From Dongia_B soli (GTDB lineage: Bacteria > Pseudomonadota > Alphaproteobacteria > Dongiales > Dongiaceae): 64,000 nt of DNA. Position numbers and translations under genes: made by a program. The stretch lies in assembly GCF_034044715.1 (NCBI RefSeq), contig NZ_JAXCLW010000005.1:186001-250000 (forward strand), in the 5' to 3' direction. Below are positions 26,267 to 33,516 of this stretch, one piece after another; position 1 is the first letter of the stretch, and every line of letters starts with the position of its first letter. Under the pieces are notes generated by a model. It was not told where the DNA came from. It saw only the letters and a list, made by a program, of their open reading frames with translations, and did no database searches.

Positions 26267-27787
26267 ATGAACCCCAACTCGAACACCGCCGCCGCTCCCG
26301 CCGCACGAGACGCCGAGGCGGCATTGATCGCCGATATCGCCGGCTTCAGCCGCGATCCTTTGGGCTTCGTGCTCTATGCTTTTCCCTGGCGCAGCGCCGG
26401 CACGGCCTTGGCCGAGCGCGACGGGCCCGATGACTGGCAGCGCGATATCCTGCGCGCGGTGGGTGAGGGCCTCATGACCGCCGGCGAGGCGATCCAGGTG
26501 GCGGTCGCCAGCGGCCATGGCATCGGCAAATCGGCTTTGGTCGCCTGGCTGCTGCTCTGGTCGCTTTCGACCCATGAGGATACGCGCGGCGTCGTCACCG
26601 CGAATACCGACAGCCAGCTGCGCACCAAGACCTGGGCGGAGCTGGCGAAGTGGCATCGCCTGTGCCTCTGCAAGCACTGGTTCACCTTGAGCGCCACCGC
26701 GCTCTATGCGGCGCAGGCCGGGCATGAGAAGACCTGGCGCATCGACATGGTGCCCTGGTCGGAGCGCAATACCGAGGCCTTTGCCGGGCTGCATAACCAG
26801 GGCAAGCGCATCGTCGTGGTGTTCGACGAGGCCTCCGCCATTCCCGATCAGATCTGGGAGACGACCGAGGGCGCGCTGACCGACAGCAATACCGAGATTC
26901 TGTGGCTCGCCTTCGGCAATCCGACGCGCAACAGCGGCCGGTTCCGCGAATGCTTCGGCCGCTTCAAGCATCGCTGGCGCCATCGCCAGATCGACAGCCG
27001 CTCGGTCAGGATCACCAACAAGAAGCAGATCGCGCAATGGGTGGCCGATTACGGCGAGGACAGCGATTTCGTGCGGGTGCGCGTGAAGGGCCAGTTCCCG
27101 CGCGCCGGTTCGATGCAGTTCATCGGCAGCGATCTCATCACCGCGGCGATCCAGACGGAGGCGCGCAGCTTCGCCCATGATGCGCTGGTGATCGGCGTCG
27201 ATGTCGCGCGCTTCGGCGACGACCAGAGTGTCATCTATGCGCGCAAGGGCCGCGACGCGCGCACCTTCCCGCCGATCAAATTGCGCAATGTCGATACCAT
27301 GACGCTGGCCGGCCGCGTCGCCGAGGAAGCGCGGCGCCTCAAGGCCGATGCGGTCTTCGTCGATGAAGGCGGTGTCGGTGCCGGCGTGGTCGACCGCCTG
27401 CGGCAATTGAATGTCAATGTGATCGGCGTGCAATTCGGCGCCAAGGCCGATGGCCTCTCGCCGACCGACGCGGTGGAGCGCTATGCCAACAAACGCGCGG
27501 AGATGTACGGCAACTTGCGCCAGGCATTGAAAGCCGGCCTCGCTCTTCCGGATGACCAGGAGCTGATTGCCGACCTCACCAATATCGATTACGGCTTCAA
27601 TGCTAGAGACGAGATCCAGTTGGAGAAGAAGGAAGAGATGAAAAAGCGGGGGCTCGCCTCGCCCGATTTAGCCGATGCGCTGGCGCTGACCTACGCCTAT
27701 CCCGCTATGGCTGGGGCCGGGGCGGGGCGGCATCTCGGCGGGGGAGGTGGCGGCAGGCTGGTGAGTGAGTGGGATCCGTTCGGGTGA
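26267..27787 (+). CDS. Phage terminase large subunit
   Basis: This is a 506-residue packaging motor and nuclease. The Walker A-like motif G-H-G-I-G-K-S is at 83-89 and Walker B V-V-V-F-D-E-A-S has D187/E188. A C-terminal RNase H-like nuclease starts at V-I-G-V-D312-V-A-R-F-G-D-D with later acidic residues (F-V-D-E-G-G-V-G). It should cut and pump concatemeric phage DNA into proheads. The ATG at 26267 is preferred; the frame is open upstream into repeat sequence. No portal, protease or capsid genes follow, so this is a prophage remnant or a domesticated piece. Confidence 0.86.
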   Translation: MNPNSNTAAAPAARDAEAALIADIAGFSRDPLGFVLYAFPWRSAGTALAERDGPDDWQRDILRAVGEGLMTAGEAIQVAVASGHGIGKSALVAWLLLWSLSTHEDTRGVVTANTDSQLRTKTWAELAKWHRLCLCKHWFTLSATALYAAQAGHEKTWRIDMVPWSERNTEAFAGLHNQGKRIVVVFDEASAIPDQIWETTEGALTDSNTEILWLAFGNPTRNSGRFRECFGRFKHRWRHRQIDSRSVRITNKKQIAQWVADYGEDSDFVRVRVKGQFPRAGSMQFIGSDLITAAIQTEARSFAHDALVIGVDVARFGDDQSVIYARKGRDARTFPPIKLRNVDTMTLAGRVAEEARRLKADAVFVDEGGVGAGVVDRLRQLNVNVIGVQFGAKADGLSPTDAVERYANKRAEMYGNLRQALKAGLALPDDQELIADLTNIDYGFNARDEIQLEKKEEMKKRGLASPDLADALALTYAYPAMAGAGAGRHLGGGGGGRLVSEWDPFG

Positions 27788-27844
27788 GTTGCCGAAGTGA
27801 AAGTTCCCCGGTCGCGGGGTCACAAATTCGGCTTCCGCCGTTGA

Positions 27845-28054
27845 TCAATGTGAAACCCCCACGGACATTGGAGCAAGCCTTGGACCAACTGGCGCTCCAT
27901 GCTTGCGAGGCGAACATTCGATGGGCCAGTGCTTTGACCAACAAGCACCGGACAAGAACCTCCCGGCAACCGAATTCGGGCTGGACGTGATGATCAAAAC
28001 CATGGCGATGACGAGAAGAGAGATGATCAAGACGTAACGCCAATACCGCCGCAT
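27845..28054 (-). CDS. Possible small single-span membrane protein
   Basis: This is a 69-residue frame beginning M-R-R-Y-W-R-Y-V-L-I-I-S-L-L-V-I-A-M-V-L-I-I, a convincing membrane helix. The remainder is Pro/Cys/His-containing and unrecognised. GGGATGAG precedes the ATG at 28054. It lies between the terminase gene and its duplicated tail. It may be a prophage accessory gene, or chance. Confidence 0.3.
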   Translation of the reverse strand: MRRYWRYVLIISLLVIAMVLIITSSPNSVAGRFLSGACWSKHWPIECSPRKHGAPVGPRLAPMSVGVSH

Positions 28055-28107
28055 GTACTCATCCCATCACATTGCACACCGATGCTAAACCAGCCGAAGC
28101 CCAAGCA

Positions 28108-28305
28108 CGCCAGGTCCTGAAAGCCGGCCTCGCATTGTCGGATGACCAGGAACTGATCGCCGGCTTCACCAACATCGACTACGGCTTCAATGCGCCAGAC
28201 GAGATCCAGTTGGAAAAGAAAGAGGACATGAAAAGGCACGGCCTAGCCTCCCTGCATTTAGCCGATGCGCTGACGCTCACCTACGGGCGGGGAGGCGGCG
28301 GTTAA
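28108..28305 (+). pseudogene. Duplicated C-terminal fragment of terminase large subunit
   Basis: The frame repeats the end of the large subunit, with diverged codons: L-K-A-G-L-A-L-S-D-D-Q-E-L-I-A, then N-I-D-Y-G-F-N-A and D-E-I-Q-L-E-K-K-E-D-M-K. It corresponds to about 27520-27710, is roughly 60 residues long, and ends in a short Gly-rich tail. It lacks the motor and nuclease. It directly precedes the ABC-3C-like operon and marks an old rearrangement at that junction. Confidence 0.75.
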
Positions 28306-28328
28306 CGAGAGGATATTCCCAAAACCTC

Positions 28329-28357
28329 TTTACATCGAACTTTATAATATTTATCGT
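28329..28357 (+). promoter_or_regulatory. Candidate promoter of the ABC-3C-like operon
   Basis: TTTACA (28329-28334), a 17-base spacer and TATCGT (28352-28357) lie about 25 bp before the ATG at 28383, in an AT-rich stretch that also contains TATAAT at 28343. A GGGGGG ribosome site follows. The box assignment is by eye. Confidence 0.35.
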
Positions 28358-28382
28358 TCAAATTGTACTCGGGGGGTACGCA

Positions 28383-29600
28383 ATGAGCGACGAGTTTGTA
28401 TTTGAGTCTATTGCTGCGGCAGGCGGGCATGTCGATGTTGTGTTTGTTCATGGCCTCCGCGGAGACTTAAAGGGAAGCTGGATCTCCAGCGGTTCGGGTG
28501 AGCCCGAAGGAGACTATTGGCCACTTTGGTTGGCCAAGGACATACCTGGCATAAACGTCTATGCGCTCGGCTATCCGGCGAGTATTTTTGCGCAGTGGGC
28601 AAAGGGGGAGATGGGATTATTCGAGCGCGCAAAAGCTGTGCTCGAATACATGGCGTCGAAAGGCTTCGGTGCAAAACCGATAGCGCTTATCACTCACAGC
28701 TTGGGGGGGCTGCTGGCGAAGCAAGTAATTCGTACAGCGATAGATAATCCGAATACCGCATGGAATTCGATCGCCCAAAACTGCAAAGCCATCTTTTTCA
28801 TAGCGACGCCACACAGTGGTGCCAGTTTGGCCGCTTTACTAAAGTTCGCAGTCCCCAGGCTTATATCGAAACATGTAGAGACGCTCAACCAAGGCTGCGA
28901 TCAGCTCAATGAATTAAATGAAACCTATCGCAATCTAGCCTTGCGGCTGGGCATTACGACATTTCCTTACTACGAGAAGTACAGAACTAATAACGTATCG
29001 CTTGTCGTCACAAGAGAAAGCGCGGACCCGGGATGCGGAGAAAATCAGCCTATACCTATAGACGCTGATCATATTTCGATCTGCAAACCAAAAAATCGCG
29101 AGGCCCTCCTCTATTGCAGCATCAAATCGCATCTCTCCAAATTCGTTTCATCCTCGAACGATAACACGCAGGGTACCATCAGTACCGACTCTGATCTTGT
29201 TGATGCCTTTGACAATGATGGTTTGACAGATCCATCCGATCTTGATCGCCGCACACTCTATCAAAAGATGGTGGCTGCCAAGCGAGAGCATGAATACGAG
29301 AAAGCGAATAAGCTGCAGAACAACTTTGCACAAAATTATTATCGACTTGGACTTTTCCCGTCTGCTCGCCAGATTAACGACGATCTGCTCTCGGATGTAG
29401 CGCAGCGATTTGACACGCATGTATTCTCAAAAATTTGCCAAGGGGCTTCGGAAAGCGAGATCAATATCGCTCTCCAAACTCTTGTGATTGATCCGCTTGT
29501 GCAGAAGTACAGTTCGATTTCTAATGCCAATTCGCAGTCAGTTTTAAAAGCGCTCTATTTTCTAACCGAGAGATGTCACATCCGGTGGGATGCGACATGA
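28383..29600 (+). CDS. ABC-3C-type effector: SERAC1-like alpha/beta-hydrolase with C-terminal helical domain
   Basis: This is a 405-residue protein. Residues about 15-250 are an alpha/beta-hydrolase of the SERAC1/PGAP1-like group: oxyanion region V-F-V-H-G-L-R-G (20-27), nucleophile elbow T-H-S106-L-G-G, A-T-P-H-S-G-A (141-147), and probable catalytic His230 in D-A-D-H-I-S-I-C-K. Residues about 285-405 are a separate helical domain ending C-H-I-R-W, resembling the C-terminal domain that ties effectors to ABC-three-component systems. It is the first gene of a three-gene operon; its stop overlaps the next ATG. In the predicted model the ATPase senses a threat and releases the hydrolase, which attacks lipid or another ester. 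GC is lower than in the flanks. The domain call is by pattern only. Confidence 0.75.
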   Translation: MSDEFVFESIAAAGGHVDVVFVHGLRGDLKGSWISSGSGEPEGDYWPLWLAKDIPGINVYALGYPASIFAQWAKGEMGLFERAKAVLEYMASKGFGAKPIALITHSLGGLLAKQVIRTAIDNPNTAWNSIAQNCKAIFFIATPHSGASLAALLKFAVPRLISKHVETLNQGCDQLNELNETYRNLALRLGITTFPYYEKYRTNNVSLVVTRESADPGCGENQPIPIDADHISICKPKNREALLYCSIKSHLSKFVSSSNDNTQGTISTDSDLVDAFDNDGLTDPSDLDRRTLYQKMVAAKREHEYEKANKLQNNFAQNYYRLGLFPSARQINDDLLSDVAQRFDTHVFSKICQGASESEINIALQTLVIDPLVQKYSSISNANSQSVLKALYFLTERCHIRWDAT

Positions 29601-30106
29601 ATTTTCGACTGTGGTATCCGCAGCTAGACGTTTACGACACGGTTCGTCGCATGAGCTGTTTATTGGCTGCTTGGAGAAGAGACGCTTCTGGGGTCGAGCG
29701 ATTTTATATCCTCGACTTTTTTCTTTCTGCACCATGTTTGCTCCACAATACGCATATGCCTAGTGACACGCGTCAACACTTTCGAAGCCTAAATATCGAA
29801 AGACCCAACAAGGGGTTCTTAGCATATCCTGCGTCGCCGATTCTCTTCTCGAAGATGGAGTCCGTGCAGAAATCGGCAATGCAAACTATGATTGGAAAAG
29901 GGTTGATAGATATCGATGCATTTAAAATCGGAATTATCTCTCCATCATTAAGTGGCAAGGATTTCTGCCTAAATATGCATCACCTTCATTCGACAGATAG
30001 CGAACGCAACGTGATTATTTTTCTAGTAGAGCACTTCTCCAAAATCGGAAGCGATGGCCCAATAGGGCTGCGGAATGCTACTGGGCTTAGAAGGGGGCAG
30101 TTGTGA
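29597..30106 (+). CDS. ABC-3C middle-component-like protein
   Basis: This is a 169-residue protein with no catalytic motif that I can see. Its start ATG at 29597 overlaps the stop of the hydrolase gene (ATGA), and its own stop overlaps the ATPase GTG, so all three are translationally coupled. Features such as an N-terminal D-V-Y-D-T-V-R-R-M-S-C-L-L, F-Y-I-L-D-F-F-L-S-A-P, and a mid-region F-L-A-Y-P-A-S-P-I-L-F fit the size, place and general pattern of ABC-3C middle components, which bridge effector and ATPase. The sequence alone is weak evidence; the call rests mainly on position. Confidence 0.6.
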   Translation: MNFRLWYPQLDVYDTVRRMSCLLAAWRRDASGVERFYILDFFLSAPCLLHNTHMPSDTRQHFRSLNIERPNKGFLAYPASPILFSKMESVQKSAMQTMIGKGLIDIDAFKIGIISPSLSGKDFCLNMHHLHSTDSERNVIIFLVEHFSKIGSDGPIGLRNATGLRRGQL

Positions 30107-32001
30107 ATCCTACATTTCTATCTCTGCAACGTTTGCGGGTTATGAAAGGAGGGAAAGCTGCTTACGACCAAAGCTTCCACCGCGGAGTAAACATAATCCG
30201 CGGCGAAAATGGTTCTGGAAAGTCGACGATCGCAGACTTCATTTTTTTTATACTGGGTGGTGAATTTGCGGATTGGAAGGAAGCAGCCAGCTACTGCGAA
30301 GAAGTGCAGGCGCAGCTAGAGACAAGAAACGGCATAATTACAGTGCGTCGAAGCATTGCGACTAAGCTGGAGCCAACATTTGTCTTTTATGGGCCAATGG
30401 AACTCGCTGAGAAAAGCGGAATAGACGGATGGCACAGGCATACGATTCGACGAGTTGATAAGGCTTTAAGTTATTCTCAAGTTCTCTTTCGAGCCTGCGG
30501 TATCCCGGAAGCTCCAAGTCAAAATTCTTCGAATGTAACGTCGCATCAAATCCTCCGATTAATGTATGGAGATCAAAGAACACCAGCACCTCGCCTGTTC
30601 CGTTTCGAGTCTTTTGACAACAGAGACATTCGCATTGCGGTTGGCGAGCTTCTTTGTGGCATAAATGGATATCGTCTTTACGAGACGCAACTTGAACTTA
30701 GGAGCTTGAACGCTCAGTTCGATGAAACTCAACGCCAATTGTCGGGACTATATACTGGGCTTCCGCCCGACAGTAGTCTAAGAAGCGTTGCGTCGTTGGA
30801 TGAAGAAATCGTCAGTTTGAAAAGCGAAGCTGTTGCAGTTGAGCGCAAAATTGAAAACGTTGATGACGAACTACAAGAGAGTGATGATAAGGCCTTCCGA
30901 GAAGATCGGATTAAAGCGTTGTTAGAGCTGCGAAAAGCTAAGGATGCGCTGCGCAACGCCGAACTTTTACAAGAAACTAGAAGGCACGAACGAGACAGTC
31001 TTGGAGCTTTTATAAAATATCTCGAGGATTTGTCAGAAAAGCTTAAGTTGACTGCCGATGCGGGCGAGTTGATTGGCAGTATAGAGTTCACCTACTGCCC
31101 GGCATGCTTAAATCCGCTACGTGAGCACACTGATCCTAACACATGTATCCTGTGCGGCTCTTCACTGGACATTGAGAAGCAACGATCAAAATATCTGCAG
31201 TTGCAGATCGACACGCGTATGCAGTTGAAAGAATCAAATCAGCTCCTAGATGCGGGCGCTCTCGAGCTAGCCAATGGGGAGTCGGACCTTCGGGCGCTCA
31301 GGAGAGATTATGAGCGAAAATTATCAGAGTTCGCGACGCGCTTTGACTTGAGTAACTCTCCGAGAGAGAGCCATTTAGCTAGGTTCAATATTCGACTAGG
31401 CCAGATCCACGCCGAGCTAGGGCATATCGAGAAATTACGCGACACACTTGAAAAGATCGACAAGCTTTCGGCCAAAAAAGGAAGCATACAGCAAAAAATT
31501 GACAACGCCAAAGCTTTGCAAGAAAGGCTGCAGGGCGCTAGCACTAAAAGGCTTTCTACTGCCATGGGGCTTGTGTCCAAGATAGCTCGACAGATTCTAG
31601 CCAAGGATTTGCTGCGACAAGAAGAATTCAAAGAGGCTAAGAACGTCACTGTAGATTTTGGCGACGATGCTATTTTGGTCGATGGAAAGCTCAACTTCGC
31701 CGAAAGTAGCAACGTTATTCTAAAAAATGCTGCTTTGGTTGCGCTGTTTTCTGCAGCGACGCAAGACAGCGAATTTTGGCATCCGCGCTTTGTTCTCCTG
31801 GATAACGTTGAAGACAAAGGCATGGAGGAAGTTCGGAGTCATAATTTCCAGAAGTTAATTGTAAACGAGTCTCAGAAGGCAAAGTTTGCACATCAGATCA
31901 TTTTCACCACTTCTACGATAAATCCCGAACTGGAATTGGATGAATACGTAATTGGCCCAAAATATACGCGAGAGAATCATACTCTCAACCTTAAGGGCTG
32001 A
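30103..32001 (+). CDS. Rad50/SMC-like ABC ATPase of an ABC-3C-type system
   Basis: This is a 632-residue protein starting at GTG inside the GTGA overlap. Walker A is G-E-N-G-S-G-K-S-T (34-42). Long charged helices (about 195-330 and 355-480) form a coiled coil. At its apex are two CxxC pairs, C332-P-A-C335 and C348-I-L-C351, like a zinc hook or ribbon. The distal half contains F-A-E-S-S-N-V-I-L-K-N-A-A in place of a standard L-S-G-G-Q signature, and a Walker-B-like F-V-L-L-D-N-V-E-D (563-571). Such ATPases bind DNA or nucleoprotein ends. With the two upstream genes it is best explained as the sensor of a conflict system. No nuclease partner is present. Confidence 0.82.
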   Translation: MNPTFLSLQRLRVMKGGKAAYDQSFHRGVNIIRGENGSGKSTIADFIFFILGGEFADWKEAASYCEEVQAQLETRNGIITVRRSIATKLEPTFVFYGPMELAEKSGIDGWHRHTIRRVDKALSYSQVLFRACGIPEAPSQNSSNVTSHQILRLMYGDQRTPAPRLFRFESFDNRDIRIAVGELLCGINGYRLYETQLELRSLNAQFDETQRQLSGLYTGLPPDSSLRSVASLDEEIVSLKSEAVAVERKIENVDDELQESDDKAFREDRIKALLELRKAKDALRNAELLQETRRHERDSLGAFIKYLEDLSEKLKLTADAGELIGSIEFTYCPACLNPLREHTDPNTCILCGSSLDIEKQRSKYLQLQIDTRMQLKESNQLLDAGALELANGESDLRALRRDYERKLSEFATRFDLSNSPRESHLARFNIRLGQIHAELGHIEKLRDTLEKIDKLSAKKGSIQQKIDNAKALQERLQGASTKRLSTAMGLVSKIARQILAKDLLRQEEFKEAKNVTVDFGDDAILVDGKLNFAESSNVILKNAALVALFSAATQDSEFWHPRFVLLDNVEDKGMEEVRSHNFQKLIVNESQKAKFAHQIIFTTSTINPELELDEYVIGPKYTRENHTLNLKG

Positions 32002-32020
32002 TATATGCCAGTGACACCCT

Positions 32021-32350
32021 TTAACGAGAGGAGTACTCCATATTCAAAGCTGCATAGTTCTCCTCAGCCGTACCAGCCAGTGCCCCGTCGCGTGAGCCAG
32101 CGATATCGGCGAAGGCGGTAGGCGCATCGAACTGCGATGTAGCGAGGTCGATGCGAGTTCCGCCAATTCCGTTGTAGGAATGATCGCCGTCGCAGGCGGC
32201 TTCAATATCTCGGCGCCGTATAGTCGTGCAGCAGGATCGCGGTGACGATGCATTGGCCACGTGCGCGATTATTCGGTAGCATCGGCGGCTCGATGCCGAG
32301 CATCAGGCGCTGCAATATCTTCAGCACGCTGTCGGCATCAAAGCGTTCAT
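32021..32350 (-). pseudogene. Decayed YunG-like gene
   Basis: On the minus strand AGGAGAAAT precedes an ATG at 32350, but that frame stops at once. Reading across frames gives N-N-R-A-R-G-Q-C-I-V-T-A-I-L-L-H-D-Y, then D-G-D-H-S-Y-N-G-I-G-G-T-R-I-D-L-A-T-S-Q-F. This is the G-Q-C-x-V-T-A and S-H-Y-W-N-R...I-D-L pattern of the YunG family, with two or more frameshifts between blocks. It is probably non-functional. Confidence 0.45.
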
Positions 32351-32366
32351 ATTTCTCCTATCGGAG

Positions 32367-32600
32367 TCACGGCAACGAAGGCGGGCTGCTCGATAGAGCA
32401 TAGCCTTTTGAGGCCATACATGGCTGCTCCATCTCCATCGCTGAATAGACATAGCCAGCATTCACGCCTGTCTGGCGGCATGCATACAAGTCCGTGGCTG
32501 TCTGTTGCAATCCGACACCGGGCTTTACCCAATATTGCTGGGCCACGCAGCCGGCAAGACTGATGGACAAGGCCGCGAGCGCGATCACTCGGTTAGTCAC
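32367..32600 (-). CDS. Small predicted lipoprotein
   Basis: This is a 77-residue protein with a clean lipoprotein signal: M-T-N-R-V-I-A-L-A-A-L-S-I-S-L-A-G-C, Cys18 being the lipidation site. The short mature part contains Y-W-V-K-P-G-V and two further Cys residues (D-L-Y-A-C, E-Q-P-C). The mature part is not recognised. It lies 63 bp after another lipoprotein gene on the same strand and may be co-transcribed with it. Confidence 0.7.
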   Translation of the reverse strand: MTNRVIALAALSISLAGCVAQQYWVKPGVGLQQTATDLYACRQTGVNAGYVYSAMEMEQPCMASKGYALSSSPPSLP

Positions 32601-32663
32601 AATTACTCCATTGCAGTATAGGTGTGCTAGTCAGTCGGTCAAAGGGTGTCAGGAGAGCGCCGC

Positions 32664-33101
32664 TCACTTGGCGCCAAGGCTCGACATGAACTTGTCTGCC
32701 GCCGGGCCGGTGCAGTCGCGGCCGCTTTGCGCCATGACTTCTTCGCCGGTCTTGTTGTCGATGAGGCTGAGATTGTAAACAATGACCTTGCCGCCGAGCA
32801 TGCAGTAATCGGCGAATGTCTGCGCGATCATGAGGCGATAGCGCGTGTTATAGGTGTTGTAAGACGACAATTCGGTCGTCTCGCCAATTGTCCCGGAAAT
32901 TTTGTCCGGTCCATGATCCACCACCAGCTTCCAGCCAGCCGCATGCAGCCGGCCCTTCAATTCGCCAACAAGCATGGCATTCCCGGGTGGGACGGTGATG
33001 GTCTTCTCAGTTCCGTCGATCTGACCGTAAACTTGTTGGTCGCTGGAAATACAGCCAGTCAGAAGCCCGGCCAGCATGGCCAAAGCGAGCAATCGTTTCA
33101 T
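32664..33101 (-). CDS. Predicted lipoprotein
   Basis: This is a 145-residue protein. The signal M-K-R-L-L-A-L-A-M-L-A-G-L-L-T-G-C ends at Cys17. The mature domain (about 125 residues) contains V-G-E-L-K-G-R-L and N-T-Y-N-T-R-Y-R-L-M-I, and ends G-R-D-C-T-G-P-A-A-D-K-F. The ATG at 33101 with GGGGGGACCTC upstream is preferred over 33164. No family is recognised. It probably forms a pair with the small lipoprotein downstream. Confidence 0.72.
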   Translation of the reverse strand: MKRLLALAMLAGLLTGCISSDQQVYGQIDGTEKTITVPPGNAMLVGELKGRLHAAGWKLVVDHGPDKISGTIGETTELSSYNTYNTRYRLMIAQTFADYCMLGGKVIVYNLSLIDNKTGEEVMAQSGRDCTGPAADKFMSSLGAK

Positions 33102-33271
33102 GAGGTCCCCCCATGGCATCGCGGTCCACTCCCGCCCCCGGAAGTCCCAGATCAGAACACGCAATGCGATAGGAGTAGATTGCCAGAGTCGCGCCCGAGC
33201 GGCAATGGGGCGGATGGTGTTATCGCCCGTCGATATCCATCATGTCAGTTGCTTGAAATGCGCTGGCGCAA

Positions 33272-33289
33272 CACGCAAAATCGCGCCGG
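33272..33289 (+). repeat. 18-bp direct repeat, copy 1 (flanks RTX gene)
   Basis: CACGCAAAATCGCGCCGG occurs here and again at 35117-35134, on either side of the RTX gene. The gap 33102-33516 holds nothing else that I recognise. Confidence 0.6.
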
Positions 33290-33516
33290 GGTGGCCCCGC
33301 ATCTCGGGGGCGGTACCGAATTCAGAGCGGTACGCCCATTATCTGGGAGTGGATTAAGGCTGGCCCATCGCCTCAACTTTGAATCTTGACGATAGCTGGC
33401 AAGATGCGCGGACGGCGCTTCCAGGCGACAGAAGTTCGTAAGGTGCGCGTCGTATATTATCGCCCCTTTTCCCACGCTTCACCCGACCCAAGGCATCCCA
33501 GATAATGGAGACCGCC

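Noticed and set aside
26237..27433. 398-residue minus-strand open frame opposite the terminase large subunit
   Set aside because: Antisense shadow of a gene with intact Walker and nuclease motifs.
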